From Diploscapter coronatus (taxonomy: Eukaryota; Nematoda; Chromadorea; Rhabditida; Rhabditidae): DNA of 64,000 nucleotides. The stretch's first letter is position 1, and each line of letters begins with the position of its first letter. Shown here piece by piece: positions 35,566 through 47,349 of this stretch. The stretch covers positions 37,401,249 through 37,465,248 of the forward strand of contig OZ038423.1 in assembly GCA_964036155.1 (NCBI GenBank), read 5' to 3'. Under the pieces are notes generated by a model. That model was not told where the DNA came from. It worked only from the letters and a program-made list of their open reading frames with translations, and did no database searches. Both the position numbers and the translations under genes were made by a program.

Positions 35566-38500
35566 GCAACAACAGCCGCCCATTCAACACCATCATTCAG
35601 CACCCGTGCAACCGAGCCAAGCAAGCTCCTCCTCCTCCCATCAACACCATTATCAGGACAAACTGGATAAGGTCGAGCAAATGCTGCTCAAGTAAGAGAA
35701 AATCGAGATTTTATCCAACTCGTATGCGCATTCCTCATTCGATCTGAGAGAGATATAGTGCAAGTGTGGAGAGATACAAGAAATGCTAGAAAAATGAATG
35801 TCGGATATTTAAATACAAAGACTGATTTGTTTGATCTTCAGACTTCCCGAAGACCAACAGAGAATGTGGCGTCTCCTGAATGCGATCAAGGACTATCGTG
35901 ACAAGGATGGAAGGAGACTGTCCACGGCTTTTCATAAGTTGCCCACTAAGGAGGTGCAGTTTTTCGAAATGAAAAACCCTATTCATTTTTCCCAAAATTG
36001 AGAAAATAAATTTCAGGAATACCCCCATTACTACGAGGTGATCAAAAAGCCAATGGATCTGCAGCGAATCCAGCAGCGTCTGCAGAGTCAGAGCTATCCC
36101 TCCTGGGCTGAGCTGGTCATGGACATGACACTGATGTTGGACAACGCTTGCAAATACAACGAAACGGACAGTGATATTTATAAGGTTCGTGTTCACTTGT
36201 TATCTCTGAAAATTTGGAAGTTAACAATATTTCAATATGAGAAGTGGTAATTATAAGTGTATGTTGTGGGGAGATTAAAAATTAAGCAAATGTGATTTAT
36301 TCAGATATATCTTTAAAAGTTGTGAAATTATGTTTTCAAGTCATCTCCATTCTTCGAATATATCGATTTTTCCAGGACGCAGTCGCTCTGCAATGCGTTC
36401 TCCAGGAGAAGAAGCGTGAATTGAGCGCGATGGAGGATGCGTTGCCCAAAGTGCAGGTCGAGATCAAAACCATCTTCACGAATATCTTCGGCAAGGTCTT
36501 CGGATTGAAGGTTGGTTTTAAATTCTCAAAAAGACGACTTTTCTCAAATATGAAATTTTGTTTCAAAAATAACCCATAAAATGTTCAGTTCTCTAAAATT
36601 CCAATTCTATGTTAAACATTTGCAGGACTCTTCCGGCCGCTCCCTGTCGGATTCATTCGCCAACTTCCAAGAGCAACTCAAGGCAAAGGGAATCCCCAAC
36701 TCCGAGTGGCCCTTCACCTTCGACCAGATCAAGCGCAACATCGACAAGTGCAGATACAGACGACTGGACAGATTCCAGAGAGACTTCTTCGATTTGTTCG
36801 AAAAAGCCAGGCAGATTTCCAAATCGGGAGCTCAGGCAAATTTTATTCTCCTTGAAACCTGCTCTGCGTTTTGAAATTCTCGTTTCATGTTCATTTTGGA
36901 AAACGATATTTTCCCGAAATTAAAAATATATTATCGATTTTTGAAAAAAATTAAATTAAAATAACTTTTCAGTTGTTCGAAGATGCAGTCGCTTTGCAAC
37001 TGCTGTTCGTGGAGCAGAGAGACGCGCTGTGCAGAGAGGCGATCAATTCGAGCGCATTCGCTGAGATGAGCTACAAGGTTGGAATCAAAAGCAATTTGAG
37101 AGTGTCGAATATATGCGAGTACATTTTCCGCTATGCTCCCTTACTCTCATCCTCTAATTTATCCCTAACTATGCTTTCTGATATTCCGATTTTCCGCTAT
37201 TTCCGCTTAGTCGGAATTGAAAAGACGAACAAATTCAAACAGAAGAAATTTCAGGACTTGGAAGAGAAAATCGAAATTGAACGATCCAGAAAAGAAGCAA
37301 ATGTGGAGCCTGAATCCATGGGAAGGGAGGAGAATCATGATGAAATTGCGAAGAAGGTGGGGTTAAAAAATAAAAATACATCGTATTTTATTTATTGTTG
37401 AAAAATAATGAAAAACTGCAATTTTTAAAATTAAACTAAATGAATTTCAGGAAGGTGAAGAAGACATGGAGAAAGTGACAGTGAACGGAGTCGAATATGA
37501 AATACCCTGCTATGCCTACGTGCAGAGGACTGAGGAAGCACCCAAAGGCCCGCCCCACATCATGCGGATCGAGAGAATATTCAAGTATGACAATTGTTTG
37601 AAGAAATTAGAATAGTATGGATTTTCAGGAATGACAATGGCGATACAGTGATAAGAGGCAAGTGGGTCTACAGACCGAAGGAAACTATCCATTTGGCCAG
37701 CAGGAAGTTCATCAGGAATGAGGTTTGTAGAAATTTTCACTTTTCTAAAGTTCATAAGTTCGGTTTTTTGAAAGGAAACATTTGCAAGAGACAAAATGTT
37801 ACATATTATCTCCTATAAAACTCATTCGTTTTCTCATACAGCTTATATCTTGCTGCGAGTGAATAACTTTAACGGAGATTTATTTTTGAAGAAAATGTAT
37901 GATTGAAAAACTTCAGGTGTTCATCACGCCGTTCAGCGACACCATTGTGCCCGAACGTTTACTCGGTCGCTGCTACGTGCTCTTCTACAAGACGTTCCAG
38001 AACAGCCTCGTCAAGGGCATCAATCAAGAACACATCTTTGTCTGCGAGCACAAGTACCTGGGGAAACCGAAATACTTTGCTAAGATCAAGGTATTTCTAA
38101 TCATTTTTGGAAAGCTCTAACATTTTATAAGAAATTCATTTGATCCGAAGACAAAAGCGGGTTTCGAGGAATAATGCAGAAAATCCTTATCAACTCTTAA
38201 AATCATGTTTTTAGTTTATGAAGTTTATTGAACTTTGATGATTTTTGTTTCAAATTCGTTCTTTACAAGTTAAAAAATGAAGCTTGGTGATTTCAGAACT
38301 GGCCCTACGCAGAAGAAGAGCAGTCCCTGGAGCTGGAGCCCCGCTCCCGTCCCATTTCTCCCTGCCGAATGACGAGCGAGGTGATGAAGAGAGATGGCAG
38401 GGCGAAGGAATCAGGAGAGTCGGATTCTGACGAGGCTTCGAGATGCTCGACTGTCAGCGAGGAGGATGAAAGGGCCAAATACAGCGTCGTGCTTGATATT

Positions 38501-41500
38501 GATAGACCTGAGGTGAAGAAATTAACATAAAATCATATTTTCATTTTAATAATCATCCTTGCAAAAAGAATTAAACTCCGAAAAAATAAATATCTATCGA
38601 AATGATAAGAAAGATATCGATTATTTCATTCTTCTAACAATTGCCTTTTCTGAAATAAGATAAAATTTAAAGAAGATAGCAAAATCGAAGAAACTTGAGA
38701 AAGAGATTTAATTATTTGGAATTTGCAGGTGGTGAAAAAGAGAGATAAAGGCGACCAGCCCCAGGACGCAGATGGACGAACCTACTTCTGTCAGATTCGC
38801 ACCAAAAATGGTCGCTCCTACTTCATCGGTCAATTCGTGCTCGTCTTCAACCCACAGAAACCCCTCTGCGACATCATGCGGATCAACAAATTGTGGAGGG
38901 AGCAGGAGTAAGGACATTTTGAACATCTCGCTCTAACCTATTCTGCGGGAAATTCGAAATAAAGAAACTTTTAGTTTCGTATTACCCTTTTTCGAATGAG
39001 AAATGCGAAATAGAATTCAAATTTTGGGACTTTCCAAAAATTTAGACCTACTGGACTCCTTACAAATTTCAAGCATCTTATTTATTGATATTATTCTTGA
39101 AAGTGTATGAGCACTCTAAGAAATTTTGTTTAAAAAATCAAATTCCAGCGGCTCTGAATGGTTCTCCGGAGGTTGGTTCGCAAGACCGGTTGACATCGAG
39201 CACGACGAAGGCAGGATGTTCTATCCCAGAGAGGTTGATTTTTTTTAATTAGTCAAAAAATTGAAATTTTCTCAGGTGTTTGCCGTCGATCAGCCCGACC
39301 AGACGCGTCGTGTGGACGACATTCAAAGTCGCTGTTCGGTGCTCCAGATTAAGGACTATGTCAGAAGTAGGTTTTATTCTTATTACGAATAATTTCCTAC
39401 CTAAAACGAGGAATATATGCCAATTAAAAAAGACATTTCAACGTTTCAATCCAAATGAAATAGTACGGATAGAGTCATGAGAAAGCTCCTCTACCTACTC
39501 TATTTTGGCCAGGAATAAGAATCTAGGCAAGAGCATTCACGTTTCACGTTCAGAAGGAAAGTATTCAAAATCTCTCGTATGGGAAACTGTTGAATTTTGA
39601 AATTATGCTTGAAATTTGAGTGCGCCCAACCGAGATCCCGGAATGTGACGTGTTCGTGTGCGAGAAGAAGGTGAAAGGCCTCCAAACGTTCTCTGCCGGG
39701 GAGCACTCCTCGCTGTTCATCAAGCCATTCGCCGCACAGCAGTCACAGGCGGCAAATGGAAACGTGCTTGAAGAGCCTGAGGCAGACAAGGAAAAGGAGG
39801 ATTCGACCATTCAACAACCCATGCACTTCGACCATGCAGTTGTTGTCAGGAAGTTCAAGGTATTTCTATTTTTGATTTCTAAAGCAACTCCATGAATTTC
39901 TAAAGTGAACAAGTAATGTATCAGGTTGATTCGCAGTGTTCTGTTAGGTTTCACATTTTTGGCTTTATTTTCCATGGGTTTTAACATAGAGTCGAGCAAA
40001 GGAGTGTTAGAACTTTGTCAGAACTCATAGAAAATCGGAGCATATGGATAGCAGACTTTGATCATGGCTTCTGATAAAAATTTCTGAGCAACCATATTTT
40101 TCTCGCTCTTCTGTCTTTATCTCTGCTCGTTCAAAAGAAACGAGGTCGTAGGCTAAAGGAGAAGGGGAGAAAGAACCCAGCGGCGAGCAGAGCCTGCAGA
40201 AACATAGAAAAGGAGGGGGGAACGCTGTGGGCACCGCAGAAATGACGTAGCGGAAGAAGGAGGGAAGGAAGACCGTGGGAAAGCGGGAATGTGGGAAGAA
40301 AGTGCCATTTTGCTCCCAACTTCATTCTACACATGAAATTTTGCACACCTTTAAAACGCTCCCATCGATTTCCCCATTACAGTAACCCACCCAGCAGAAT
40401 GTTATGCTTCCATAGAATTTGATTTTGTTGTTTTTCTTTTTCTTTGAATAGAATTTCTAGCACAACGCGACTGACTACTTCATTCGCATTCTTATGTGTC
40501 TGCCTGATGGCTAGAGATGGAAAGATGGCGCTAGAATAGGTTTGAATTGCGAGAGGTGGAAAGACGAAAAGGAGTTGCTAGAGATAATGTGGTAAAGAGA
40601 AAATAGGCTGTGTGGAGGGAGGGGTATTGATTGGGGCCTGGCTAGGGACGGAGAGGAGGACGCGGGCAGAGATACCAGAGTCAGGGGGAGGTGGGCTGCG
40701 CTGCAGCTGCAGTCGTCCCTGTCTGTGTGTGAACGGGTCGAGGTCTCTCTGCCTTCCTTCCTTCTTTCTGTCTTCTTCTAAAGAGAGTGCCCCCAACAGC
40801 CGACTAGCACTAGGCATTAGGCTGACTGGCCTGGCTACTCCCTTGCCGCCGCCCCCCTTTGCAGGCCCCCACTAGCGCTTGTGGCGACCGGCGAAAGCGC
40901 GAACGAACAGCGAGAGAGAGAACGCGCAAAAGTGAGGGACGAACGAAAGCGAGAAAAACGAGAGAGCACAGAAAAGAGAGAGACCCCAGAGAAGCGCGAT
41001 TCGCGTGTCGCGAAAGAACTGCGCAGTGCAGAGTTTTGGCAATTTAGAGAGAGAGAGAGAGAGATACTTTTGCCGCTAGATAAATTTAGTCTTAGTTTTG
41101 TTTTCATTCAACGATCATTTCAAATTTTATGCATGCGTTTTTCTCTTGGAAATCGATTTTAGCATTTGCATAAAACGTTCGTTTCCTTCATTTCATAAAT
41201 TCTTTTAGACGCGACGCGTATTTATTGGCATTCGTTCTTAGTATTAGTCGCATGGGAAATAATAATCGTTCTGTTTTTATATTCTGATGAAAACTGTTCA
41301 TTAAAATCTGAATCTTATTAACCTCTTTTATTTTCAATTTACCCATCATCACGATTTGTACTTGTCGCCAGTTGTTTTCTTTTCCGTGTATTCCCTATCC
41401 TAAAATTTTGTTGTCACAAATACAACTCGTAATGGTTATCAGTTAGCGATAAATACAGGAAGTCAAATTTCTAGGACTAATGTATCTTATAAATTCTTTT

Positions 41501-44500
41501 TCAAATAGGTGTATTTTATTAATTCGTAGATTTTTCAGAAATACGAGTTGCCGGTGAGCGTGGCCGATGACGAGAAATTCAACTTCAAGCAGCCGATAAC
41601 CATGGAAAAGGTATGCCATAAAAACACGGGGGCAATCAGCGGATTTGTGTGCTGGAAAAGAGGAGAGGCGAGAGGAGAGCATAAATCATAGCGTGAGATT
41701 TACCATAGTAACACACGGAGATGACTCTCATAGAGTATCTCTTTTACCTAAATAAATTGACTATAATTAGAAATCATTTAAAAACTCTTAAATTTGTCGA
41801 CTTTTCATATTAAGAAAGAGGAGATATTGGGAATGAAGAGAGTCAAAGATAACGAACCCTTTAAACTCGTGATAAGTCTTGATTTTGCATTCACTCGGCT
41901 AAAAATAAACAATCATGTCATTTACAGGAAATGAGTCCTCTGATCAAGAACGAGATCGACGTTCCACTCGACTCTCTCGACATGGAAATGATCGATGAGC
42001 AGCAACAGCAGGTACTATACTCATAAACGATTTCATCCTAGAATCAAATTTAACTTCGAGATAAAAATATCTGATCTTCCTTATTTCTGCAAGATTTGCC
42101 ATAGGTGTAGTTCTTTCTTCATTTTTCGTCTGCTTTTTTCTACAGTTCTCATCTCTTCTTTTTAAAAAGAACAAAAATGCAACTGCAGAATTTTCAAACT
42201 TTTATGACGAATTGATAGGAATCGTTAGAATTTTAAACTTAGAGATGAATTTCGAGTTAAAAGATTAAAAAATATGATTCCAGAAGGCTAATGAGAATCA
42301 TCAGAAGGATGAAACGAGTGAAGAGCCTGCAGAGAAGAAACCGATGTTCGGGACGAACGGAACAGAGATGGGATCGCCTGCGAGTTCCTCGACCGATCAG
42401 GCTGAAAACAAAACTCCAACTACAAACGGAGTGACTTCAGGCGATGAAGCCGGATCGAGCACTCCCAATCAACAGGTATGATTATAGAATTATAGATAGG
42501 CAATGTTTTTCTGTTTGGAAAAAGATTGTAAATCAACAATAAAATGGAAAAGAATCAATAGTATTTGAAAATTTCATTAGAATTTTTTGTTGATATTTTA
42601 AAAGTTGAATTTTCCAGGTCGGCAGCACAACTTGGCTCGCCGCTCAGCCGAAACTTCACGCCAAGAGCAAATCCGGTTACATCCTGTTCTCTGCGGAAGT
42701 CAGGAAAAGGATCATGCACGAGAACCCGGAGGCCGGATTTGGAGAGATCTCGAAAATCGTTGGAATTGAGGTTATTTTTGGCAATTTACAACATTTGGTA
42801 AATTTTGAACTTTCAGTGGAAGAAATTGTCTGAGCCTCAAAAGAAGCAGTATGAAGTGCGTGCCGAATACATCGCGAACGAACGACAGAAGGAGGCTGCG
42901 ATCAGGGCGGCAAAGGAGAGGACACTTCAGGTAAAAAATGAATAAAAAAGACAAACTTTGAAGGAAAGGTAATCATAGAGCCATTCGTGAGGAGTTCGAG
43001 GAAAAGAAAACATGCAATTCACCACCAAATATCAAAGACAGTTAAACATTTTAAGGCGAAAAGTTTCAACTATAACGCTCAGGTTTTCAATGCAATTTAA
43101 AAAATGAAATTTCAAAGATAACGATAAAACAATACTTATTCGTGTTAAGAATAGCTTTATATTTTACAGCCTGGTCAAATAACGATCTACCAGTGCAAAT
43201 GGGTGAATTGTGACTCGCAGTTCGACGCAGAAGGGGGTCTCTACGAGCACATCATCCAACATCACACCAGCCAGATCATCAGTATGCTAATTGTTTTTAT
43301 TGAGTTCCAGAAATTAAGAATACCGATTTTCAGTTGACAGCGACCAGCAGTACGTTTGCATGTGGGTGAGTTGTATGAGGAACAAGAAGGAAGGCAAGGC
43401 ATTCCCCTCGCTGCCCAGACTGCATAGGCATATGAAGGTAGGATTTTCACCTATTTCTTTCAGAACTCGACAGAAAGCTATAAAAAGTGGCATTTTTTAT
43501 TCTTTTCATCTAGCAGCGAATTCTATTTCCCTTGCCCAATTTAGAGATCATGTGAAATGAAGAGGATTTGAAGGTGCCAATATTTACAATTTCTTGAAGT
43601 AACGATTTTTGAGTTTGATCTATTTCACAAGAAATGAGTAACCCTTTCATAAAACGGAATTGATTGCTTGAATTTCAGGAACGCCATCTCCCGACGTCGA
43701 ACCGCAACGTGTATCCGAATCAGTTGGGTCGGAACTACTTCAAACTGCAACAGGTCCAGAATGCGAATGGAGAAGTGGTCTCTCAGGTACCTGATTCAAA
43801 AACGAATTAATGTTCGGATTAAGCTTTGAGTTGAATATTAGGGTTCGTTGGGAAACTTAAACTCAGAATTATAATTTCTGTCGAGCTGAAAAATGATAAT
43901 TATAGCTTGTGCACACCCCCTACAACAAGACAGGCCAGTATGGAGGACCGGCAATCAACTGCATCACTGCTTCGGCACAACAGCAGTCCGGACAAATGCA
44001 ACCGCAGGGGGGTGGACCCCAAGTCGTGAGGATTGAGACCCATCCGATTTCGGCATCCGCAATGCGACCTAACCAGGGACCGCCCCAAATCAACGGACAT
44101 CATCATCATATGGTAATTTTAAATTCGAAAATTTAAGGAAAAAATGAAGTTTGCAAGATTTTGACATTTTATATGAGAGGATAAGAAACAGGGTAAATTG
44201 TCGAGAGTGGAAAGAGTTGATTGGATCTAGCAGAATTCGAAGAAATAGCACATTTTCGAGCGTTAATGTACTTTTCGGAATTGTATATGAATTTCGAAAA
44301 TTGAATGATTTCTCAGCCCGCCACCGTCCCTTCCGGGTCCCACTCGATGTCTATGCACCCTCAGCCCTCTCACATGCATCATCAGGGTCCTCCCCAGCAG
44401 CACCCAAATCAGGCCGTCCATCACCAGGCCTACACTTCCGCGCCTGGCTCTTCGCATTATCAGGTTTGCACAGAATTTTTGTCATTCATTTTTTTTGCAT

Positions 44501-45593
44501 TCTCATCAAATTTGATATCTCTTCTCCTTTCTACGATGTCTTTCTTTCAAAAATTGCAAGTTTTAGCAATGCGCGAATGAAGTAAAATGATAAAATACTT
44601 GAATATATATATGAAAATCGAGAATGTTCAGCAGCAACCAGTGCACTCACAGGCGCTCCACGGCCAGCCGACCGCAGGAGGCGTCCCCCAACCCGTCCCT
44701 CCCCAAATCACGGATCCCGGCCGCACGATTGTCCGCATTACTCCCACCGAACCCGTCTTCGTTCCCGCGCCTAATTCCGTCCAGGCAAAACGGGCTCTGC
44801 ATTCGGAGACTTATTTGAGGTATTCGTTTTGTGTTTGTTACTTTCAAGAAGAAATCACAGATTTAGTTTTGAAGAGCAACGTTTTCAGAAACAGCAAATT
44901 TCAATTTAGAATAGAAAATATCAAATTTTCAACAAAAAAAAAGATAAATAAAGAAATATTTCTTCATCTAAGTTTTTACTTTTCCCTTTAAGGTACATCG
45001 AAAGCCTGTCGACGAACCGGCAGCGATCGGTGAGCAAGTGGGACAAGAATCTGAGTGCCACGCAGAGGAATACGCAGGTTCAAAACGGGTCACACACACG
45101 GGGGCCGCCCACGCACTGGATTAGAGTGAGTGGTTTCTGAGTTGAATTTCAATTAGAGACGGATTTGTCATAAAATAAACCCTTCACAAATAATGACATC
45201 GTCTTTTCATCTAAAGTTGAAACATAGTGATTCGACACAATAGAAACTATTATATCGCTGATTGGAGAGAAGGTCGACACTCATTCCGCAATTAGAAATC
45301 GAATTTGGAGCGAAATAGTGAGTCGCGTAGAAGAGAAACGAGACGAATAGCGCAATTTTGGATATCGACACTCTCCAATCAATAATACAACCCGGTCCAT
45401 CTAACGGATTTTTGTGGCGTACACGATTAGAGGGGATTATATTTATTGAAAATAATGATTGCAGGAATCTCGCCCGGGCGGCCAGATAGTGAAGGAGGAG
45501 GACGTTGTGTCTGCTCTCTGGCAGCTGCGCAGCCAGCTCCTCGAGTCCACCTGCAACATGGCCGTCGAACGCCCCAACAACGCTACTCACTAA
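29778..45593 (+). CDS. pbrm1: Polybromo (PBRM1/BAF180), chromatin-remodelling subunit
   Basis: Signature subunit of the PBAF form of SWI/SNF, which recognises acetylated histones. About 43 exons read in phase to about 2,190 residues, longer than human PBRM1 (about 1,690). Order: basic N-terminus (MSAKRKRNQTEALD). Bromodomains lie near residues 46-130, 205-305, 357-465, 532-640 and 928-1030, with a sixth, degenerate one near 1050-1150. Typical blocks are VDPEYYKQISNPMDF, FPLYYEKIANPIDL, YYPDYYDEISSPMSL, YPDYYEYIQQPIDM and YPHYYEVIKKPMDL. A Pro/Gln/His-rich linker (about 730-900, with a Gln run of about 17 residues) separates domains four and five. Two BAH domains follow (37452-38090 and 38731-39859), then an HMG box (KSGYILFSAEVRKRIM), two C2H2 fingers (43171-43437) and a low-complexity C-terminus. 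The stop is TAA 45591-45593. The 1.68-kb intron 39860-41538 is by far the longest. Confidence 0.93.
31297..31429. mobile_element. Fold-back element, family C (copy 1)
   Basis: Arms CTTACAAGCCCTATCCTT and AAGGATAGGGCTTGTAAAG are reverse complements around an 85-95 bp GA/CT-rich centre (AGAGACAAAGACAGTTCTC). It lies in a polybromo intron. The same arms occur in copy 2 at 34563-34699 in the same gene. Confidence 0.75.
33080..33242. repeat. Inverted repeat in a polybromo intron
   Basis: TCGGCAACTTGGAAACCT and AGGAATCCAAGTTGCCAAGA pair with few mismatches across about 90 bp. An in-frame reading exists through it but has no domain and ends in the intron. It is scored as a repeat. Confidence 0.5.
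33605..33745. mobile_element. Fold-back element, family B (copy 2)
   Basis: CTGCAGAAAGCGAGATAGTGC on the left pairs with GCACTATCTTGTTTCTTGTGCAG on the right. The centre, AAGAAGACATGTTCTTGTTC, followed by TTTTTCTC resembles the centre of the element at 3730-3920. It lies about 90 bases upstream of the exon encoding bromodomain four. Confidence 0.65.
34563..34699. mobile_element. Fold-back element, family C (copy 2)
   Basis: CGGCTTTACAAGGCCTTATC, continuing CTTGGGGAACG, and the right end CAAAGGATAAAGCCGTG pair at the tips. The internal part (GCATTTACCTTAGCTGTG) is the reverse complement of the CACAGCAGTTAAGGTGTAAATGC region of copy 1. It is inserted in inverse orientation relative to copy 1, in another intron of the same gene. 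Confidence 0.75.
35527..35580 (+). repeat. CAA/CAG repeat encoding polyglutamine
   Basis: A tract of about 17 mostly CAA codons within the polybromo linker exon, framed by Pro/His/Tyr-rich sequence (PPPHGYYPPPPHPGA). CAA dominance with only a few CAG codons would slow pure-repeat expansion. Confidence 0.9.
39860..41538 (+). promoter_or_regulatory. Long polybromo intron with promoter-like GA-rich core
   Basis: A 1,679-bp intron between exons ending VVVRKFK and starting KYELPVSVADD, far longer than the other introns of the gene. It has a GC-rich part (40600-40900, with CTGCAGCTGCAG and GCCGCCGCCCCCC) followed by a dense GAGA tract (40900-41070). No coding exon fits: the only open frame there is a low-complexity Arg/Glu reading. 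The composition resembles promoter areas elsewhere in the window, so an internal promoter for a short BAH-less isoform (HMG box and zinc fingers) is possible. Confidence 0.4.
45250..45395. repeat. Inverted repeat in the last polybromo intron
   Basis: CTGATTGGAGAGAAGGTCGACA pairs with TATCGACACTCTCCAATCAA across about 100 bp. It is non-coding and probably another decayed fold-back element. Confidence 0.5.
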
Positions 45594-47349
45594 ATTCATC
45601 AACAACTCAGCAATCACTTCATTCTCCGTTTCCCCCCTTGGTCTTCTCGCAACTTGTAATTCTCATCGGGATTATTTTCACCAATTCTTAGAATTCACCC
45701 TTTTCCTTCCTCACCTTCGGTTTTCTGAAAATTCATAAAAATCAACGGTTTTTGGTAGAATTTGCCTTTTTCTTTTCTAACTCGTTTATAGACGTCAGTC
45801 AAATTTTATGAACTCTAAAAATTGACTATATTGTTCTTGGTGACATTTTCAGGAAACCACAGCTCTCTTGTTGATTGAATCATTTGCCCCTTGAAAATTA
45901 GCTATTAGATGAAATTGCTCAAAATCACTTCAACCATTAGCTGTATCAAATACAGTGCTATCTCATTTAATTTTTGCAATACATTTTTTTTAAATCCCGA
46001 TTTTTGAATCTAGGATTTAGACGATATTAAATACTACTATACCCAGGATAAAATCTAGGGCTTAGTAAAATTCGTTTGTTTTCCCTATTTATCTATTTCT
46101 GTTCTTCCAATTTCAAACATATCCACGCATATTTCCCATCTGATGACCTGTTTTCTTTGATTGATTTAAGTTCTCGTATTTTCCTCCTTTCTAATTCTCG
46201 AATTGATATGGACTATTTCAATTTTAGTTGTTGGTTTTTCCATTTATTCATTGTCGATTTGATGATGTTTTACAGCTAGATCTCAAGCCCCATGTTGTAT
46301 TGTATTATCTATTTCACTCAAACAACGTCTCTCTCCTTATCTGTTTCAAATTTTGCTGATTTTCGTGGTTCTGATTTTTCGTCTTCAGACAAAATGCGTC
46401 CAACTATTTGTGACGCTTTTGTGTTTGAGACGATTTTTCCCTGTTTTAATTATTCTTATTTCTCTTACAACGGTGATTAATTTAATTAAATTGATCAAGT
46501 ATTTTATTGATTTCTTTTAGTGGTTGTGCCGTGCGTTTGCTTGTTTGTGCACTGTGTTGGGCTTACCTGCACCCTTCTATATCCTATCACATTTGATTCA
46601 TTTTTATCCGCTTTTAACAAAGGCTAGAAAATCGATATTCTAAAAAGAAACTAATTGCTAAATGTTCAAAAGGTTTGCATTAGATCCAGAGAAACCTTTG
46701 AATTTGCCGATTTTCATTTTTCAATTTTTTCCTTAACTTTTTATTGAAAGGAAAATTGCTAGCATTTTCAATAGGGACCGATTTTTGAATGTTTATTTCT
46801 ATCGAATCTATGTTTTGGGCGATGAACAACATTCATCATTTCGGGATATGTCTGTGGACCTTTCATCGCAATCCAACTTTAATGCATTTACAGCATTCGC
46901 CCCCTGCGCTCTAGCAACTTGCCTTATTCGGGCTATATCCCCTATATCTCTATATCTTCATCCCAAATATCCCCATCTAGCTATCTTCCCATATCTTCCC
47001 CATCTTATGCTGCTCATTTTCGAATGCCCCCGTGCCCTTCCTTTTTCTCACCACATCTTCTAACATCCACAAGAATTCCCATCGTTTAGTTCCCCCGTCT
47101 GTTGTTTTCCTCTTCTGTTTCTTGTGAATCACAGGTTGCGTGACTCGCGAGGTACAGTAATCGAGAGTCTGGAAAATACAAGACCCCGTCTTTTATTTTC
47201 TTTTTTCTCGGCACTTAATTTATTGTTTTTCGAGTCGTATATCGACAAGGGATCAGAAAAATCATGATTTGTTTCACAGAATCCGTGAAGACGTAACGAC
47301 GCAGCATTGAAAGTTGAGGAAAATTGGAGAAGGCAGAAATGTACGACAA
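45594..47349. other. Intergenic: polybromo 3' UTR and distal PDE1 upstream region
   Basis: T-rich sequence without recognisable coding exons, RNA genes or clear fold-backs. A CCCCTATATC/CCCATATC-rich tract at about 46935-47010 looks like a short degenerate repeat. Confidence 0.5.

Noticed and set aside
35022..35747. Long open frames on both strands over the polybromo linker exon
   Set aside because: They are shadows of the Pro/Gln/His-rich coding exon. Only the frame continuing into bromodomain five has consistent splice phases.
40881..41162. Open frame of about 93 codons, rich in Arg and Glu, on the plus strand in the long polybromo intron
   Set aside because: It reads straight through GAGA repeat sequence, has no domain, and the opposite strand is also open over low-complexity sequence. 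It is explained by composition.
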